DNA of 30,268 nucleotides from DAOTXN01 sp034435435. GTDB taxonomy: Bacteria > Chloroflexota > Anaerolineae > S140-20. Below are positions 28,515-30,268 of this stretch, piece after piece. Where the stretch lies: assembly GCA_034435435.1 (NCBI GenBank), contig DAOTXN010000086.1:1-30268 (forward strand), in the 5' to 3' direction. Within the stretch, counting starts at the first letter, position 1. Every line of letters starts with the position of its first letter. Position numbers and translations under genes: made by a program. The notes under the pieces were generated by a model. The model did no database searches and had not been told where the DNA came from. It saw nothing but the letters and a program-made list of their open reading frames with translations.

Positions 28515-30122
28515 TCACATTTCTCGAACCACCCACTCCCCACCGATCATCGTTCCCAGCGGGCGGGTCTCCAATATTTCGGCGGGCGGCGCCTGAAAAA
28601 TGTCCCGATCCAACACAATCAGGTCGGCCAGCTTGCCGGGCGTCAACGACCCCAGCTGGTCGGCCTTGCCCGCAGCCTGGGCCGGTCCCAACGTAAAAGC
28701 GCGCACGGCCTCGGCCACCGTTAGCCGCTCCTGCGGATACCAGCCATGCGGGCCGGGCGAGCCATCGGCGCGCTGGCGCGTCACAGCGGCGTGGAGACCC
28801 ACGAACGGGTTCAGATCTTCCACGGGCGAATCGGAGCCAAAGGCCAGCGTCGCGCCGCGTTCCCGCAGCGAGCGCCAGGCGTAGCCCCAGCGCGAGCGCT
28901 CGCCCCAGTAGCGCTCGGCCATGTCCATGTCTTGCGTGGCGTGGATGGGCTGCATGCTGGCGACGACGCCCAGCGCGGCCAGCCGCCCCACGTCGGCAGG
29001 GTGCAAGAGCTGCACGTGCTCGATCCGATTTGGGATTTTGGATTTTCGATTTTGGATGCGTCCCGCACCACTTGCAGCTCGCTCAAAAGCGTCGAGGACG
29101 GCGCGGTTGGCCTGGTCGCCGATGGCGTGGATGGCGCAGGCAAGGCCGTTGGCGGCGGCTCTTTGCACCAGTTCGGCCAGTTCTGCTGGCGTATGGACCG
29201 GCAGACCGGTGTTATCTGGCTGGCCTTCGTAGGGCGCGATCATCCACGCCGTGCGCGGACCCAGCGCGCCGTCGGCGAAAATCTTGACGTGCCCCACCCA
29301 CAAGCGCTCGTCGCCCAGGCCAGAGCGCAGGCCCACGCCGATGGCGTCGTCCAGCCGCTTGGCGGGGATGTGCTTGTGCACGCGCAAGCCCAGCTCGCCC
29401 CGCTCGTGCAGGCGCTGATAGGCCTGGAAGGCGCTGCGCCCGTCGCAATCGTGCACGCCCGTCAGACCCAGCCGCCAGGCGTTGAGAAAGGCCGCCCGCA
29501 GCGCCGCCTCGATCTCGTCGGGTGTGGGTTCGGGGACGCAGTCGCGCACCAGGTCGATGGCCCCCATTTCGAGCAAAATGCCGGTCGGTCGGCCATTGGC
29601 GTCGCGCACGATCTGGCTGCCGGCCGGGTTGGGCGTGTCGGCGGTGATGCCTGCGGTTTCCAGCGCCAGCGAGTTGACCCACCAGGCGTGCCCGCTCTTG
29701 GCCGCCAGCGCCACTGGATGCTGCGGCGCGACCCGGTCCAGGTCGGCGGCGCTGGGAAAAGCCCGCTCAGGCCACAAATCCTGGTCCCCCCCTCGCCCGC
29801 GAATCCCCGCGCCGGGGGGCGTCGCGGCGACGCGCGCCGCAACTCGCGCCAGCGCCTCTTCCTTGCTGGGCGCCTCGAACAGATCCACCCGTTGCAGATT
29901 CAACGCATAGCCCTGAAAGTGGATGTGCGCGTCGGTCAGGCCGGGGATCACGCAGCGCCCGCCCAAGTCGATCATGTTTTTGGCGGAAAATTCGGACCGC
30001 AACTCATCCGTCTCGCCCATGGCCAGGATGCGCTCGCCCCAAATCGCCGCCGCCGTCGCGCGCGGCGCATCCATATCCATCGTGTAGAACCGCCCATTGA
30101 CCAACAACCAGTCGATCTCCAT
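28515..30122 (-). CDS. amidohydrolase, YtcJ-like (amidohydrolase family 3)
   Basis: A 535-residue metal-dependent hydrolase of the YtcJ type, predicted to act on an amide or related bond; the substrate is unknown. Metal motif D64-A-H66-I-H68 (GLTDAHIHFQG), GHAWWVNSLAL, DGALGPRTAWM, CAIHAIGDQANRAVLDAFE, IEHVQLL and FGSDSPVEDLNPF are all present, and it ends with the LTPGKLADLIVLDRD segment. GGAG precedes ATG 30122. Oddities: where relatives usually have A-W-I-x-GRGWDQ it has Gly106 and Gly112 (GIRGRGGDQD). A four-unit heptamer array at 29027-29054 adds RIQNRKSKIPN at about residues 356-366, just before the conserved IEHVQ. Confidence 0.92.
   Translation of the reverse strand: MEIDWLLVNGRFYTMDMDAPRATAAAIWGERILAMGETDELRSEFSAKNMIDLGGRCVIPGLTDAHIHFQGYALNLQRVDLFEAPSKEEALARVAARVAATPPGAGIRGRGGDQDLWPERAFPSAADLDRVAPQHPVALAAKSGHAWWVNSLALETAGITADTPNPAGSQIVRDANGRPTGILLEMGAIDLVRDCVPEPTPDEIEAALRAAFLNAWRLGLTGVHDCDGRSAFQAYQRLHERGELGLRVHKHIPAKRLDDAIGVGLRSGLGDERLWVGHVKIFADGALGPRTAWMIAPYEGQPDNTGLPVHTPAELAELVQRAAANGLACAIHAIGDQANRAVLDAFERAASGAGRIQNRKSKIPNRIEHVQLLHPADVGRLAALGVVASMQPIHATQDMDMAERYWGERSRWGYAWRSLRERGATLAFGSDSPVEDLNPFVGLHAAVTRQRADGSPGPHGWYPQERLTVAEAVRAFTLGPAQAAGKADQLGSLTPGKLADLIVLDRDIFQAPPAEILETRPLGTMIGGEWVVREM
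29027..29054. repeat. heptamer array (GATTTTG, 4 units) inside the amidohydrolase gene
   Basis: GATTTGG, GATTTTG, GATTTTC, GATTTTG in perfect register. On the coding (minus) strand it reads CAAAATC-type units, the same word family as in the GT4 and DNA methyltransferase genes, and gives the peptide RIQNRKSKI. Confidence 0.9.
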
Positions 30123-30177
30123 TTAGTGCTCCTGAGCTGGTTGACTGACAAAAGTCAAGGAAGCGAGCCTTCCAAAA

Positions 30178-30197
30178 AGCGCACAATGCGCTATACT
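30178..30197 (+). promoter_or_regulatory. possible promoter/operator of the gene at 30231
   Basis: A -10-like TATACT (30192-30197) is overlapped by the inverted repeat AGCGC-acaat-GCGCT (30178-30192). No good -35 is seen at the usual distance. The overlap would suit an operator. Confidence 0.4.
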
Positions 30198-30230
30198 TTC
30201 CTGGATACCACTCACAGGAGAGTGAACGAT

Positions 30231-30268
30231 GGAAAACTCGCTTCGTCTTTATCATACACTGGTTCAAG
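30231..30268 (+). CDS. start of an unidentified gene (3' cut by window edge)
   Basis: ATG 30231 follows CAGGAG at normal spacing and a TATACT box. The frame reads MENSLRLYHTLVQ and is open to the end of the window. Only 12-13 residues are visible, so no function can be given. Confidence 0.65.

Overview
The window is a dense, moderately high-GC bacterial chromosome segment with no phage, insertion-sequence, CRISPR or RNA-gene signal that I can see, and no gene-free stretch longer than 300 bases. Gene content (an ABC-2/SpoIIM membrane fusion, a PgpH-type HD phosphodiesterase, a CTC-form bL25, a PHP-AlbA fusion, EtfAB:menaquinone-oxidoreductase-like Fe-S protein) and the abundance of short dispersed repeats suggest a Chloroflexota member, perhaps of the Anaerolineae/Caldilineae type. 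This is an inference from protein look and not from a marker gene. Layout: 1-1608 holds the end of a possible membrane gene and an ABC-2/SpoIIM fusion permease. 1605-2299 (minus) holds a single-domain cyclic-nucleotide-binding protein and a 73-residue protein. 2559-5515 holds lon coupled to a stand-alone response regulator. 5539-7917 holds a PHP-AlbA protein overlapping a two-gene module that looks like a TumE-type toxin-antitoxin pair. 8064-12301 holds a MogA/MoaB-like gene, then a run of tightly coupled genes: a Tat-like lipoprotein, a radical SAM/SPASM enzyme, a GT4 glycosyltransferase and a WecG/TagA glycosyltransferase. 12457-14343 holds an orphan Phd/YefM antitoxin, a solitary DNA methyltransferase and a lipoprotein. 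14414-19689 is a housekeeping block in the order known from Firmicutes: mtaB, rpsU, yqeY, pgpH, ybeY, dgkA. 19755-20939 holds a SpoIIE-type phosphatase, a strong terminator and a small P-loop protein. 20995-22818 (minus) is an operon of ECF sigma factor, zinc anti-sigma factor and thioredoxin reductase, reminiscent of SigR-RsrA thiol-stress control. 23005-26405 holds a Fur-family regulator, a small hypothetical, and a membrane Fe-S oxidoreductase with a CxxC/CxxC partner. 26646-27284 is ribosomal protein bL25 with clean promoter and terminator. 27347-30122 (minus) holds a low-GC M50-like membrane protease, a decayed SAM methyltransferase pseudogene and a YtcJ-like amidohydrolase. A new gene starts at 30231. 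The most striking thing not explained by the genes is a set of short arrays with exact 7-nt (or 9-nt) period, built from several unrelated words. Many form inverted arms, and several lie inside or at the ends of reading frames, where they encode inserted peptides such as SKIQNPK. They occur in the GT4 gene (twice), WecG, the DNA methyltransferase, the amidohydrolase, ybeY, the radical SAM gene, and at the mtaB start. They look like a mobile or slippage-generated repeat system comparable in style to the heptameric STRRs of filamentous cyanobacteria. Several consensus-like sigma70 promoters were found by eye (lon, antitoxin, lipoprotein, rpsU, phosphatase, 98-aa protein, bL25). The rpsU promoter is a perfect TTGACA-17-TATAAT followed at the expected start point by a perfect 20-bp palindrome.
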